DNA from: Paragyromitra xinjiangensis
Taxonomy: Eukaryota; Ascomycota; Pezizomycetes; Pezizales; Discinaceae
Reading direction: 5' to 3'
Assembly: GCA_038503065.1 (NCBI GenBank)
Contig: JBCAMK010000010.1
Coordinates: forward strand, 372,001-436,000
Length of the DNA stretch: 64,000 bases
Of this stretch, positions 48,601 to 60,694 are shown piece after piece. The notes under the pieces were generated by a model, which was given only the letters and a program-made list of their open reading frames with translations, did not search any database and was not told the DNA's origin. The position numbers and the translations under genes were made by a program. Positions within the stretch are counted from its first letter, which is position 1. Every line of letters begins with the position of its first letter.

Positions 48601-50815
48601 CCGTTACCCCATAAGTATTAATCATACCAAACACAACTCATAGATCGTATCAAAAACGCCATCCGCGTAGCGGAATCGATTTGAGTTAATATTTATCGCC
48701 GTGATCCGCGCCGATAATATCGCTACCAGGGCCTTGATAGATAAAGCTTAACTCTGTCGATCGAAATATCACTGCCCAGGAATGTGGAGTCATGCGCAAA
48801 AGGAAATAATATAAGCGTTCCCCCACGTTTTTCCCCCACATACCGAGATAAATCACCTTTGCTATACATGATACGTACAGCTCCCATTGACTCCACCACG
48901 CTGGAAGCCTGGAACTTATGCTGTTATCATCCATTCGGGTCTAGCATTCAGCATACGAGATAAAAACTAGGTAATACAATATCAAGGCTTTGGACATACC
49001 CCGTAGCACCTAGAGTGAAAAGGAATATATGATGGGTAACATGCTCACATACATACTCGGTTCTAAAAATAGCGGTATATAGCGCAGCACACATACCTCT
49101 TCCAGAACCGCTGTGGGTATCGGCAAAGCAAGCTGCAGAGTCCATAAGCGCGGAACGCCGACAGCAGTGAGACTGTGGGGAGAAATAAGATTCCGAAACC
49201 ACCCAACGCACGCACTGACCACAGCGACTGCAGGCGAGCCTGAACAGGCTGCGGCTGAAACTCTGGGAAACGCAGAGGAACGCGCCAAGCCAATCCGCGT
49301 CGCGTTACTCGCGTAGGCAGACAGACAGACAGACTGTCGGAAGTTACCGACAAACCCCAACAAAGCTGAACTTCAGGGGATGGATGTTTCTCTCTCTTCG
49401 TCCGAACCCCCAGGAAAGTCCGAGCCGGAAAAACGGTCGGAATGCTCCCGACCAACCAAAACATCAAAGGCCAAGATTCTTCAGACGCTGAAACTTTATA
49501 TCATATATTTGTTTCAAAATAGATATAGGTCTAATCCCTATTCTCTCAGAGCCGGTGAGGAATCGAATAGGCATGTTATTGCCGGAAAAAGACATCCCCA
49601 TCCATGATTCATCTCTGTTGTAATCGGGTTGAATTGACAATCCATCTAGAGGAACAGGAAGGAGCTCGGGCCCTCTACAGTTCTACACTTCAGCCGTTGC
49701 CCGCGGGAATTAAAGTCGTTATTCCCCGCGGCAAGCCTAAGCGTGATATTATCACCGTAAAGGATAATAACCATCTTGGTGGATCCCATGCGGCCGTGGG
49801 ATAGCGGGAATTTTCACGGCGGCGAAAAGCACATGCTAATATCTCGATTCAATTACAACTCATTATCCATAGGAGGAGGTGGAGGAGGAGGAGGAGGCGT
49901 ATTACTCGTATAGTATTATGTTTCGGCATGAAATTACTGTAGTAGGAAAGATCTGTAACAAGGAAGGAACCTCAACGGCTGTGATACGGACTGAAGGAAG
50001 AAACGCCCCCCACAACAAAGTTGATGCTTTGTCCCTATATGATAAAGACCAAGAATATATAGGTAAGCAGAAACAGAAAGCCCCCACAGAAAAGTAATTG
50101 AGTTGGGAATCGGAGTCAGAGACGCATTGCGCATCCGGTCCGCCCGTTGTCATAGCTCCCCAATTCAGCTGTGGAACCTCCAACTATCCCAATATCAATC
50201 CAAACTCCCACTCGCCGAGCGCAACGAAGCCACGTTACAACATAAAGCAAACAGAGTAGAGAAAAACAGCAATGACAAATAGATGATAAGCTATAGACAC
50301 CATATGTATAGAAGCGTAAGTTCCCCTCAAAGAGCCTACCCGAAACCCATTAAAGAGATATTATGTAGTAGTAGAAAAGAAGAAAAAAATACAAAAGCAT
50401 GCCTCTCCCAAATAACAAAGCAAGGAAAGCGTAAAAAAGTTCAAAATTCAAAATCGCCCTCCTTTCCATCTATAGTTTCCCCGAAGCCTCGGCCTCGGAT
50501 AGGAATACGCGATCTGACTTCGATTCGAGTCCAGCAGGAGTATCGGAAGCGTCGCTGTTGTCGTTCCTCGTTGTCCTCCCTCCGTCTATCCCAAAATGAG
50601 TGATGTGTACGCCCGTCCCGTCCCGTCCATCCGTTGTGTTCCACCCAATTGCTGAGATAAGGAATGCCCCAGACGATTCCGCATCTCGCTATAACCGCCA
50701 AAAAAATTCTTTTCTTTTTTTTCCCTCATTTTCCTTTTTTTTTTGTGCCTCTTTTTTCTTTTCTCCATACTCAATCCCCAACCCACCACAGGGATTATAG
50801 ACAAACAGCACCGAA
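45680..50815. other. 5.1-kb gene-poor region
   Basis: Includes the Argonaute promoter. Between 46754 and 47430 several medium open frames overlap. One frame near 47240-47430 reads plausibly (VSVHEAFQLHRELCLAGTRV) but lacks a start and a recognisable family. Simple repeats occur at 49318-49335 (CAGA) and 49871-49900 (GGA-rich). No gene is supported. Confidence 0.5.
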
Positions 50816-51055
50816 TCAAACCGCAAACTCCTGTAAATCCCTGACGACAATAGCCACAGACGCCCTCTTTGCTGCCTCAGCCACAAGGTTCATCTCTTTT
50901 CGTAGCGAGCTTGCTGGGTCCTCGGAGCCCTCGGAGCCCCACGTAGGCGTGTTCTTGGGTATTGAGCCTCGTCTGCTGGTGGCAGTTGGCGTAGGGTTTG
51001 GGGCGAGAAGGTTCGATTCTTTGGCGGGTCCGCTGTTTGATGATGGTGAAGACAT
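50816..51055 (-). CDS. Small unknown protein, 79 residues
   Basis: Single exon from a well-placed ATG at 51055 (preceded by ACACACA). The N-terminal 45 residues are Ser/Pro/Thr-rich and probably disordered (RRGSIPKNTPTWGSEG). The C-terminal part, SSLRKEMNLVAEAAKRASVA then IVVRDLQEF, forms a plausible amphipathic helix with Leu/Val/Ala on one face. It has the look of a small conserved fungal protein, but I cannot name a family. A long pyrimidine-rich leader precedes it on the coding strand (51060-51700). Confidence 0.55.
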   Translation of the reverse strand: MSSPSSNSGPAKESNLLAPNPTPTATSRRGSIPKNTPTWGSEGSEDPASSLRKEMNLVAEAAKRASVAIVVRDLQEFAV

Positions 51056-53709
51056 TGTGTGTGTTTGTATGTGTGTATGTGTGTATGTGTATATGTTGGT
51101 AGAAGAGGAGGTTCGGGGGGTTGTAGGGTGGGAAAGGTGGGTTGTAGATATAGTATGGGTGTGTAGGAGGGGAGGGAGGGATTGAAGCGAGTGTGGGGGA
51201 TTTAATTGTGTAGTGATTGTGAGATGAGGTGATTGACGAGAGGATGAGGAGGGAAAGTGAAGAAAAAAACCGGGGAAGTAGAGAAATATGTAGTAGAGAC
51301 TCGGTCAAGGAGAGCAAGCAAGGAAGGGAAAAAAAAGAGTGTGTTGGGGGCCTGTTCTCTTCGGACGTATACGCAAACAAGGGGAATGCCGGGGAGAGAA
51401 AAAAGTGGAGCTTTCTTTAGAAGATGACCAAGAGAAGGAAGAGGTAAAAAAAAATAAAAAGAGTGGGGGAGGGGGGGAGAGAAGACACAAATACCAATCC
51501 CACACTCGCAGGTATTTCTTTCCAGCCTGAAGAATGATTTCCCTTTTAAAATCAAGACAAGAGGTTTGTAAGAAAAGAAAACCCCACGGATCAACAATCT
51601 CCGTTTGCAGCCACGAAACAAAATGCGAATTCCAATGATACCTGAAACCTTGCGCGGGGGAGAGAATCAAGAACAATGAAAATAGAGAAAAAGAGCGTAT
51701 ATAGTGCAGGGGAAGATGAACCTGGCAAACGTGTTTACAGGCGTGCCCAGACAACCCAGAGACAGAACGGCGAGGTTAGACGTTCATCTACAAAAGCCAT
51801 TTGCTAGAGTCGAAATCTGGCGTCCGGGCCGAGGACGCATCTTCACTCAACCAATAACCCTACAGAAGTCCACATCTCCACAAGTCAACGTGCTCGAATT
51901 AGTTCCTCTCCTTCGGTGAAGATCTCTCTCTCCACCATTCCCTTTCCTCTTCCCTTTCTTCCGCTTCCTGATTGGCTCTGTATCGTAGCTCTAGCTAGGT
52001 ATCTGATACCCCATCTGAAGCTACAATTGTAAAATCCACCCTTGCCTCAACACACGTTCGAGTGTTCGAGTCTCACCAACTCCGCCCCCCCTCAAGCCCT
52101 CTTCCAATAAACCTAACCCGTCACCACTGTAGTGATCCCGGTCCGCTTTTTTCCCACCCCATCCCGATTTCCCCACGTCCGCAAGGGTAAAGTCGGTCTT
52201 ATGTGCGTTGTGGGTCTATTTCCTCCTCGGTTCTGACCTGATGTTCGATTGCTAGATGCATGTCTTGACTTCCCAAGACATTTTTGTGGCGTGAAAATTG
52301 TTCGGCACGCCCCTTCGGGCACTCTCTCTCTTTCTCTCTCTTCTCTAACTGTGCAGACGTATTCTTTTTAGTGGGCTAATGCAGTAGACATCGACCATCG
52401 CCACAAAAAAAAAGCCTCCCCCCAATTGTTCCGATGGGGATTATTCATTAGTTGCATCCATCTAGCGGAGGCTAAATTCGTAAAATAATAATTAAAAAAA
52501 AAAGGAAAGGCGAAAGAGGAAAAAGAAAAAATGCATGTGTGGGGCAACTCTTTTTCCATTACACTGCATCGGCCTCCCGCAAAAGCCACCCAAAATTTGA
52601 CAAGTACTTGTACCATCGATCCCAATCTTTTGGTAGAATTCCGCGGCCGCATAAACAGTTTTTTTTTTCTGGGAAGGGAAATGTCACATGTGGCTCGGAG
52701 AGAAATAACTACATATATGTACGGGGAAAATGCACGTAAAAATAGTCATAGGCTAAAGATACAAGAATGCTGCTAATAGATAGATAGATAGAGAGAGACG
52801 TATGTAATTACAAAAGAGGACACTTATTTCCTCCGACGTCGTGGAGAGGATCCACCATCTTCCAGTCGCCAGCCCGTTTCCTTTCATAGATGACCATCTT
52901 CCCAAATTTTGCAAGCCTAAATTTAAAACTTCCACCCTCCCAAACTCAACCGTCCACGAAGCCTTCGAGGACATCTGGAGTTACCAAGAACGCCGTGACC
53001 GTTTCTAAGCAGATGCATAGGTCGGCTCTCATACTAGCTATCGTGAAATCGATCCATCAAATATCCTCAACCTGCCTCGCCTCTGCCTTCGTCTACAATG
53101 AAGATTAGATCAAGTTGGTTGCTAAGACGAGAGGGGAAGAATATAAAGCAGGACAAAAAGAAAAAAAAAAGTTGCATCGAGACCAATTCTTCCGACATCC
53201 TTCAATTTTCCTTCCAGCTCCTACAACTCGATACAGAAACACAACGCGCCCCCTACTGAGAACGCTCGAAACCATACACGCAGAGAATGAAATAATGGTA
53301 TATAAGGAAAGTAACGAAAAGTGGAAACGGGGATTTACCCTGATAACTTGGCGTAAATGACCCGGATGTAGAAATTTTGAGGCCCCAAGACAAAAAAATA
53401 CACACTTAAAAAGAGATGCAAAACCAACAAGACGCATAAATATTGAAATAAGAGAGTGATCAAGAAAAGGACTAGACCTGCAGGAGGAAACTAAAGGTGA
53501 TTTATAGAAGTAATATGTCATGGGCCCAGGCACCAAAAAGCGGAACCAGATACCCTACTTGCACATAACAAGCCCTCAAGTGATACATGCATACAAGGAC
53601 ACAAAACCACGCGTAAAGCGCCTGTATATATTGATGACAGTTGCCCATGAAGCATTAGTCCCAGGAAGGATGACCGAAGCGAGAATGAAGAAATTATTTG
53701 TTGGACATG
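51056..53709. other. Intergenic, including the leader or promoter of the 79-aa gene
   Basis: CA/TG microsatellite at 51056-51093 directly upstream of the small gene's start, then C/T-rich coding-strand sequence. A TAGA microsatellite lies at 52776-52797. The 3' flank of G-alpha lies at the right end. No other gene seen. Confidence 0.55.
52776..52797. repeat. (ATAG)n microsatellite
   Basis: Four tandem ATAG units followed by a short GA run, in intergenic sequence. Confidence 0.85.
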
Positions 53710-55012
53710 TTATATCAGCCCACATTGGCGGAGGTTCTCTTGGATAATAATGTCTGGAAAGTATTAGTATATATAACTCAACGTGTGGCTTTGTGATGTG
53801 CATACCATTAACTGCAGCCATGACGAATCGAATCTGTGTAGTGTCTGTCGCGCACGTGAAATGTGTGTAGATCTGTTTGGTCTCTGATTGATTCAGGGAA
53901 ACAAAGCGGTTCAAGATATAATCACATGCCGCCGTATAGTCCTCACCACCTTAACAAAAATGCATTAGCACAGTCTCGATACATTTAACAGATACGGGAG
54001 CGCAAACCTTCATAGTCAGAGAAATAGTTCTTCATCGGGCTGATTGGGAGCTTTTCTCGGAATCGATCAATCTTGTTCAAGAACAGAATGATGCTGGTCT
54101 TGATAAACCATCTGGAATTACAAATCGAGTCGAACAATGTCAAGGCTTCCTGCATACGATTTACAGTTTCATCCTCAAACAGGAGCTGATCGTACTCTGA
54201 GATGGCCACCAGGAAAAGAATAGTTGTAACATTCTCGAAGCAGTGAATCCACTTCTTACGTTCTGATCGCTGGCCACCAACATCAAACATACGGTAGGTC
54301 AAGTCGCCAATAATAAAAGTGGTCTCGGTGATACCAGTAGTCTTGACACGAGATCGGAGAACGTCCTGGTCAGTAGGCAGGTAGTCTGGTTGAGCGATTC
54401 TGTCGATTGAATCAAAGTAACTGATGGAACTGTTAGCATGCGCGTAAGGACTGGGCTCGGAATGACGCGTACTATCTTGCCGAATCGTTCAATTGATATT
54501 CTCTTGATCGCCTGAAACAGTCTTGTACCCCACGGTCCGCCCACAAAGTCTTGATGGCATTGCCAACCTCTGGTGGAAGGCTCTCGCCCTCGATCTGTGT
54601 TGGCTGCATGAAGATGGTCTGCACATGGTATTCCGCCCGTTGATCGTCCAGAGCTAGTTCCAGTGACTCCATAGCCTCCAAGATAACTCTCATTGATTGT
54701 ACCGTGTTTGAGAAGATGATTTCCTTAAACGACTCGCACTCATCCCGACTGTATCCACCTTCGTGGATGAGCTTCATCTGCTTTAGAATAGTTGACTTGC
54801 CAGATTCACCAGCCCCTAATACAAAGCTCAAGTTACTACGAGTAAAATAATGGATGCCGAGGATCTTGTCGATCATCCTCATGGGGGTACAAACCTAGAA
54901 GAAGCATCTTGATCTCGTTCCGCTGCAGCATCTTATCCCTTTTAAGCTGATTCTCAATCTCCTCATTCCTCTGCTTCCCCTCCTTCTCCTCGGTGCTCAT
55001 TCCACAACCCAT
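53710..55012 (-). CDS. Heterotrimeric G-protein alpha subunit, fungal group I (Gna-1/FadA type)
   Basis: Membrane-bound GTPase relaying receptor signals to growth, sporulation and secondary-metabolism pathways. Five exons: 55012-54895, 54815-54473, 54420-54008, 53949-53806, 53753-53710; 353 residues, the exact family length. The start [12 protein letters not shown] carries Gly2 (myristoylation) and Cys3 (palmitoylation). Motifs: P-loop GAGESGKST from residue 40, switch [18 protein letters not shown] with the ADP-ribosylated Arg, switch [22 protein letters not shown] (NKxD) and TCATDT. The C-terminus is ENLRQCGLI with the pertussis-toxin-type Cys. No defect visible. A strong donor-like GGTGAGTG at 55770 on the coding strand and an acceptor-like AATCAACAG just before the ATG suggest a 5'-UTR intron of about 740 nt; this is inference only. 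Confidence 0.97.
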
Positions 55013-56300
55013 CTCGTCGTAAGTATTCTGTTGATTGGATCTCGATAAAAGAATTAAGCGACCTGGTAAAGATCGAAGGTTAAGAGCTAATTAAAAGTTG
55101 TAATGTTGATTCGGTTCGCGACGGATTGGATAAAAGACCTGCTCTGGAAAGGATAGAAACGACGAGATTAGAACAAGGACGAACCCAAGAACGGGGAAGG
55201 CGTCTCTGTGCAAAACGGAGACGAATTGATTTTAAGTGGACGGATGATGGGTGGGGGGTAGGGTGGTAGAAAGGGGGGGGGAGAGATGAAAGAATAAGGA
55301 GAAACAGAGGAGGAAAAAGGATGGAGGCGAAAGTAGAAAGCAGAGGGCGAGTACAAGGGGTCCCAGGGGGGAAGGGCAGCCTTCTGCTTGGTTGCCTAAT
55401 GGGGAATAGCTTGACCCTTCTGGGCACACCACCACATCCAAATGGGGGGGGGATGGCAGCGCAGAGAGAAGAAGAAATATGTGCGTCTGCTTTCTGAAGA
55501 GGGTTTGGCTTTCTTCGAGAAGCTTTCCTTTTGCTCACGACACCGGTTGAACACCTTCCTCAACGTTCATCCGGGGGAAATGAAGATGACCGCTGATTGA
55601 GTTCCAGACGCGCGCGAGGCAGAAGGGCTAGTGGGTAAAGTATGGGGGAGGGAGGGTGGTGAATAATTGGGAAGAGACAGACAAGGCTGGGAGATTGTGT
55701 GCCACACGGAAGCGATGCGAAACGGAACACAGGAAACAAGATCAGATTAAATTACTCGAGAGCACTCACCGAGACGATGCGCGACAACGACCGAGTGAAG
55801 ACGTAGTAATGGTAGTAGCAGTAGACAGTTGATTATCTGGGTATGTTTTGTAGGTTTACACGATGGCGAGGTTGACTAGTAGCGAGCACAAGCAAGCGAG
55901 CAGGCAGGCCAGAATCGATGGGGCAAGCAGGCGCGATGTGTAAAATTGAAAAGAGGGTGGGTGAATATGTCCGGGTCGGAGTGATGAACTCGGGGAGAAA
56001 CGCGCACAACAAGGAATGACAGCAGCCGATGAGGCAGGAAAGAAGGATGGCCGAACCACGCGCAACAAAAAACCCACAAAGGCTCGAGAAGAAGAAGCGT
56101 GCTCGAAGTGTTCCGCAGAACCGAAGCAACAACAACTGAGAAAACCCGTGCGACGCCCAGCGAGGAAGAACAGCGAATGTGAAAGAAGGGTGGAGAGCTG
56201 GCGAGAGAGAAGAACGAAGAGGCTGAGGGAGGGGGGGAGTATTAGCAAGGGAATTTAGATGGGGTTGTCGCGGTTTGTTGCTCTTTGCGGGTTCGTCTCT

Positions 56301-56324
56301 CAGTTCCAGTTCCAGTTCCAGTTC
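56301..56324. repeat. (CAGTTC)4 repeat
   Basis: Four perfect hexamer units upstream of the G-alpha gene. Confidence 0.9.
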
Positions 56325-57070
56325 CTGTTCCTTGGGGGGATTTTGGCGTTGCTTAGCTCGGGTGAAGGAGAAACGACGGGGAGGACGAGATGGTTCGTTC
56401 GGTTCTGGTCGTCTCGGTGCCCCGTCCAGTAGCCACTAAGGGTTTCTGGGTGCAGAGATGGGATAGCTCTTCGCACGGGATCTTGGATCGCAAATTGCTG
56501 CTCGGCAACAGCTGCAACAACACTGCCTTTGCCTTTCTGCAGTACCGGTAAATGCAGACTGTACTGAAGTGTACGACTCTCTACTTTCCATATATGTATG
56601 TACGTATCGCTTATTGTTAATCTCCTTTCTTAAACAACATCACGTTACATGTACATGTATGTCTACATTTATGCCTAGGCACGTCGTCCTGCTTACTACA
56701 TGTAGCTTTTGTTAATGTTTCGCAATTCAACATGAGTACTGAACTCAGCAATTTGAGCCTTGGCTATAATATCATACAGCAGCCCAGTCCAGCCCAGTCC
56801 AACCTCGTATAAAAAGGGGTTGCGCCCGCGCACATCATATTGCACAAGATACTCAATATCCTGACATGCTGCAAGGGTGGAGCCTGTCGTGGCGTCTTGA
56901 ACGGCAATCTGCCGGGTTATTCTTGATACAAACAGTGGTGAATTGACTGACTGAAGCTGTTGCTCTGCTGCAGAGGCTTAGGAGAGTGGCTTGAGCCCCT
57001 CTCAACGAACGACAACTTCCACTTCCACCTCTGTAGGTTTCCCTTTCCTTTCCTGCGCGGGATGGAGCGG

Positions 57071-57095
57071 TTGCTTTGCTTTGCTTTGCTTTGCT
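57071..57095. repeat. (TTGCT)5 repeat
   Basis: Five perfect pentamer units, intergenic. Confidence 0.9.
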
Positions 57096-57782
57096 AGGGC
57101 TTCATGCTGCGGCACCAGGATCCGGCGTTGTGATGGGCTTGGACCCCTTCAATTTTGTGATCATCCTGAAATGGGCTCGTCCAAACTTCTCTCGAGAACC
57201 TCCCCTCCCCCATGAACGTTGCCATCTTGGAAACAGACTCGATTTCTCCGTTGAAACAGTTCAGACGTTGATTTGTTCTTGGGCCGAATCTACTCCTTCT
57301 CGAAACGGTCCCTCTCGGAGCGTTTTATAGCGCAACAGCAAATGGAAACATTCTGTGCATAGATGTCGTATCCCAACCTCTACGGAGCATTGCTTCGAAA
57401 AAGGCAGCCTCGAGGCCCTTGACGCAACAAACACGGGATCCATGTCTACTTTTGATGCCTGTATCCGTGCTCGCTTCCGGTTATTCCAGTATCGGTAATC
57501 TTAGGCCCGTCCCCCCTAACTGCAGTTCTGACGAAAAAAAACCCGTTTTCTTCTCCTTTTCGTGTCTGGATCGAACGAATTTACTTCTATTACCCTTCTC
57601 CACAGTTTCTGCAGACTTGTCTCAGGTATTATTATTATTTCATTTTTCCTCTCCCGATTATTACTGTTTCGTGGATGTTGGGAGTACAAATTTTAATGCT
57701 GCATACGACTCCATTCTTTTACCTTGCCACTGTAGGTAATAGCTACATGTATGTACTAGTAGCTGGCCTTCTACACGATATC

Positions 57783-59155
57783 TTACCAATCGCAAGCATT
57801 TCCGAGGACATTCGCTAGCGACTCTAGGGCCTTTTTATCCTCCTCATCAAAAGCTGAAGGAACGGTGGAATCAATGTCGATAACTGCGACGACCTGCGGT
57901 CCTTCGTTAGCTCAATTTTACTCCCGAAGTAAGACTCCAAGGTTCCGGCATCTCGACCGATCCGCCAGGGTTCACTCCCCACGAGAAGGCCACGAGGGCG
58001 AACAGGCCAAATTGCTGGCTAGTTTAGGGGCAAGGAGTAGCACGTAAGTCCATCATGACGGTATTACCTTTTCTCCGACCAGAATAGGTACTACTATTTC
58101 ACTCCTTGAGTCCCCATCGCAGGCAATGTGGTCTGGAAAAGAGAGCACATCCTTTCCGGAAGAGAACAAGTGATCAGCCTGTTAGCAAAGTGTAATTCTT
58201 CGGCTTTTTCTAACGGGCGTATCAAGCTAACCTGGATTACTTGCGTTTCGCCGCTTTCTGCTGCCTTCCCGCAAACCCCACGACCGAACTTAATGGTTTG
58301 GCAAGCGACCTAGCAATAGTGGAGACATATCACGAAATGTTAGCTCACGGCCTAAACAAACGCCCGGAATAGTCCGAGAGGAATCTACAGTCATAAAAAC
58401 CACGGAGATACCCGTTCTGGGGGGGAAAGTAAGGTTTTAATAAGGGGAGATTTTTTTCGAAACTGCCGTTTCGCCCGAGATGATCCTCCATTTCCACGAC
58501 GACATGACGAATATCAAAAATAGATATTCACATACCTTTCCCATGAACGGTCCAAGTATCAACTGTTTCGAAGTTGTCGGATCAAGAACGTAAAATCCTT
58601 CCAGAATGCGTGTTAGACCTTCTATCAAATTCCCCTATCCGGCATCCCTAGTCCAGCTAGGTTGCGGAGACCCTATGCCGTTTCAGGAATCGCTATTAGC
58701 TCCCTACCTGCCCAATTTGCATGGTTTGACGGCTCTGGCATGGACTGAAGCGCATGCCAGATAAGAGAAGCGGTGTTTGCAAGGTTGCTTTGAAGCGAGA
58801 CACAGAATCAGCACAGCATCGCACGATGTACCTAGAGTAGATATAGTACAATGTATTTTCTCCGGTGAACAGGGGAGGGGGTTCGAATTTTCCAACATAC
58901 CAGACCTGTGAAATATGCTCTAGTTAGACTACCGAGATCAATACCGTCGGAGAAAAGGAAAAAAAGGCTCGTCAGAGATTTCCAGCATACCCAGTTTCGT
59001 TGTCCATCGAACAATGCCGAGGCCTGTTCGATGACTTGAGCGTATGCCTCCCCCTTCGAGACACCTGTTGAGAAATTCGATGCGTCGGCGTGGACCTGCG
59101 GTCGATTAGCAACCAATCAGATTAAGCTGTGCGACAACGGAATATTCTTAACCAT
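57783..59155 (-). CDS. Free methionine-(R)-sulfoxide reductase (GAF-domain fRMsr)
   Basis: Cytosolic enzyme reducing free Met-R-sulfoxide via thiol chemistry; one GAF domain, 175 residues. Eight coding exons: 59155-59153 (ATG only), 59095-58991, 58905-58901 (5 nt), 58787-58708, 58597-58536, 58309-58232, 58151-58068, 57893-57783. Sequence landmarks: HADASNFSTGVSKGEAY, NWVCNLANTASLIWHALQSM, NWAGFYVLDPTTSKQLILGP, FMGKVACQTIKFGRGVCGKA, DHIACDGDSRSEIVVPILVG and VIDIDSTVPSAFDEEDKKAL. The three family cysteines fall at 88, 98 and 122, the same spacing as in the yeast enzyme. The Val-Cys of NWVCNL exists only if the 5-nt exon is used, flanked by TTTCACAG and GTATGT. The ATG-only first exon (ATG|GTTAAG ... 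CGCAG) is inferred because the frame upstream of His3 closes without an ATG. Confidence 0.9.
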
Positions 59156-59476
59156 TTCCGCGGAATAATTGAAGGTTTTGTCGTGTCTGAGTGTATCTTC
59201 AAATGACGTTGTAATGGTTAGATGTCAAGCCAGAAGAGTTTCCTTCGGGACCCTAGAAAATTGGACAAACGAAATGATGCTTATAAATTCCGCAATACCT
59301 GGCGCAAACCCGTAGGTAACCGCAAACAATAGCTTTACATGCAAAACACTTAGATTTCAATGACAACTAGCAACAATTGTTGTTGTCAGACTGACTTACA
59401 TGTTGAGTAGGAAATACGGTGGTTTATTCATAGCAAATTATTCGTCAAAGCTCTAGACACCGAAACGCCCTCACGT
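59156..59476. other. Short intergenic spacer
   Basis: 321 nt between two same-strand genes; promoter of the 57783 gene and 3' flank of the next. Nothing else seen. Confidence 0.6.
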
Positions 59477-60694
59477 TCAATACATAAACCTCCTAAACCA
59501 GTCCACCGCCTGATCCTCTGAATTTTCAAGGTCTTCCTTCTCCGATGGGATATCCCTATTTCCTCTCAACGCAAACCCTGGAATTTATCCGTTAATCAAT
59601 TTCCTATACTACCCTCCTCCGAGAATCGAGGAGGCTAACTCACCATGTTTCGCGCCATTGTAGACTACAACTTCGTTTTCAATTGGCTCCTTCTTTTTCT
59701 CTAGAGTCTCCTTTATTTTCTCAACGTCCCCGAGCGGAAGTCGCGTGTCCAATTCAGCCATGGCGAAGCTTACAGGCTTTGCAATGAGATCTATTTCCTT
59801 CGGGATGGCAATCATAGCTATTGGCACAGCAGTCAGCGGCTGTACATGTCGTTCACGGCTAGGTCGTAAGTCTAGAGTCTACTCACATGGATGTGCTGAA
59901 TATATGGCATCGATCAATCCACCTTCTTTGTAGCTTCCATTGCTCAAAGTCCACCGCTCCCTTTGCCCCAGCAATACAGCGTATCTACCTCCCCAACAAA
60001 ACCCAGAGACGAAAACCTTTCGCGTGGTATTCTCTTTGTGTAGGTTTTCAAAGAAAGTGTGAATTATTTTCCATGTGACTGCTTCTCGATGCTTGTACAT
60101 CCATCCAGCAACCCTTCCGTAGGCCTTACTGCGATTTTCGGTCAGCTGACCAGTAAGGATGGAAATGGGGTTGAATGTATATTTCCTACACTTTTGTCGT
60201 GAGCGTCGGGGTATTTTCAGAAGTGGGTGAAATGACATTCATGTATTCCTGCGGATACGAGTCGCCTAAGGCAAAAAGAGATATCAGCATGCAGTTTCTT
60301 TCCAATTTCTGATCCCGCATGCTTGTACATAATTCCGAGGTGTGAAATTGTAGCGTAATAAGCTCCAGGAGGCGCCTATTTCATGAAAAACATACTAACC
60401 AAACATAAAATCCGGAACATAAACTGTCAATCCAGTCTTCCTAGCATATCCATCGGCTAAGAGACGAGTATTTGGAAGAACCCATCCGAAGACATCAGGA
60501 ATTATTACTATTACTCCTTTCATAGAATCGCCCGACGCGACATAGGTTTGAAGACCGTGGATAGTGTCTCCACTGCCATTTGGTACCTCGTTATGGATCG
60601 TACCTAGGAGGGAAAAAAACCGTTAGATAAGGATTGCGTCACTAGACTCCATTAAGGGGTAAATCCCACCTTGAATGCAGCATGCAGAAGCCAT
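59477..60694 (-). CDS. Dienelactone hydrolase family protein (Aim2-like)
   Basis: Alpha/beta hydrolase of the DLH family, cytosolic by absence of a signal peptide; the fungal substrate is unknown. Exons 60694-60670, 60603-60400, 60265-60192, 60145-59887, 59817-59644 and 59577-59477 give 278 residues. The start MASACCIQG is characteristic of fungal DLH proteins. Then GVIVIIPDVFGWVLPNTRLL and LADGYARKTGLTVYVPDFM form the first half of the fold. The nucleophile motif is GFCWGG (Cys151). Asp211 (AELDTRLP) and His245 (YNGAKHGFALRG) complete the Cys-His-Asp triad. The 60191-60146 intron (46 nt, GTGTAG donor, GGTCAG acceptor) is the least certain junction. It was chosen because the exon otherwise reaches a stop; a different acceptor would alter a few residues around 100. 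Confidence 0.9.

Larger units (their letters stand above)
55013..57782. other. Long promoter or leader of the G-alpha gene
   Basis: Coding-strand pyrimidine-rich sequence from 55100 to 56400, with simple repeats at 56301-56324 and 57071-57095. Open frames (for example 55080-55538) are low-complexity. No gene supported; the right part is also the 3' flank of the 57783 gene. Confidence 0.55.
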
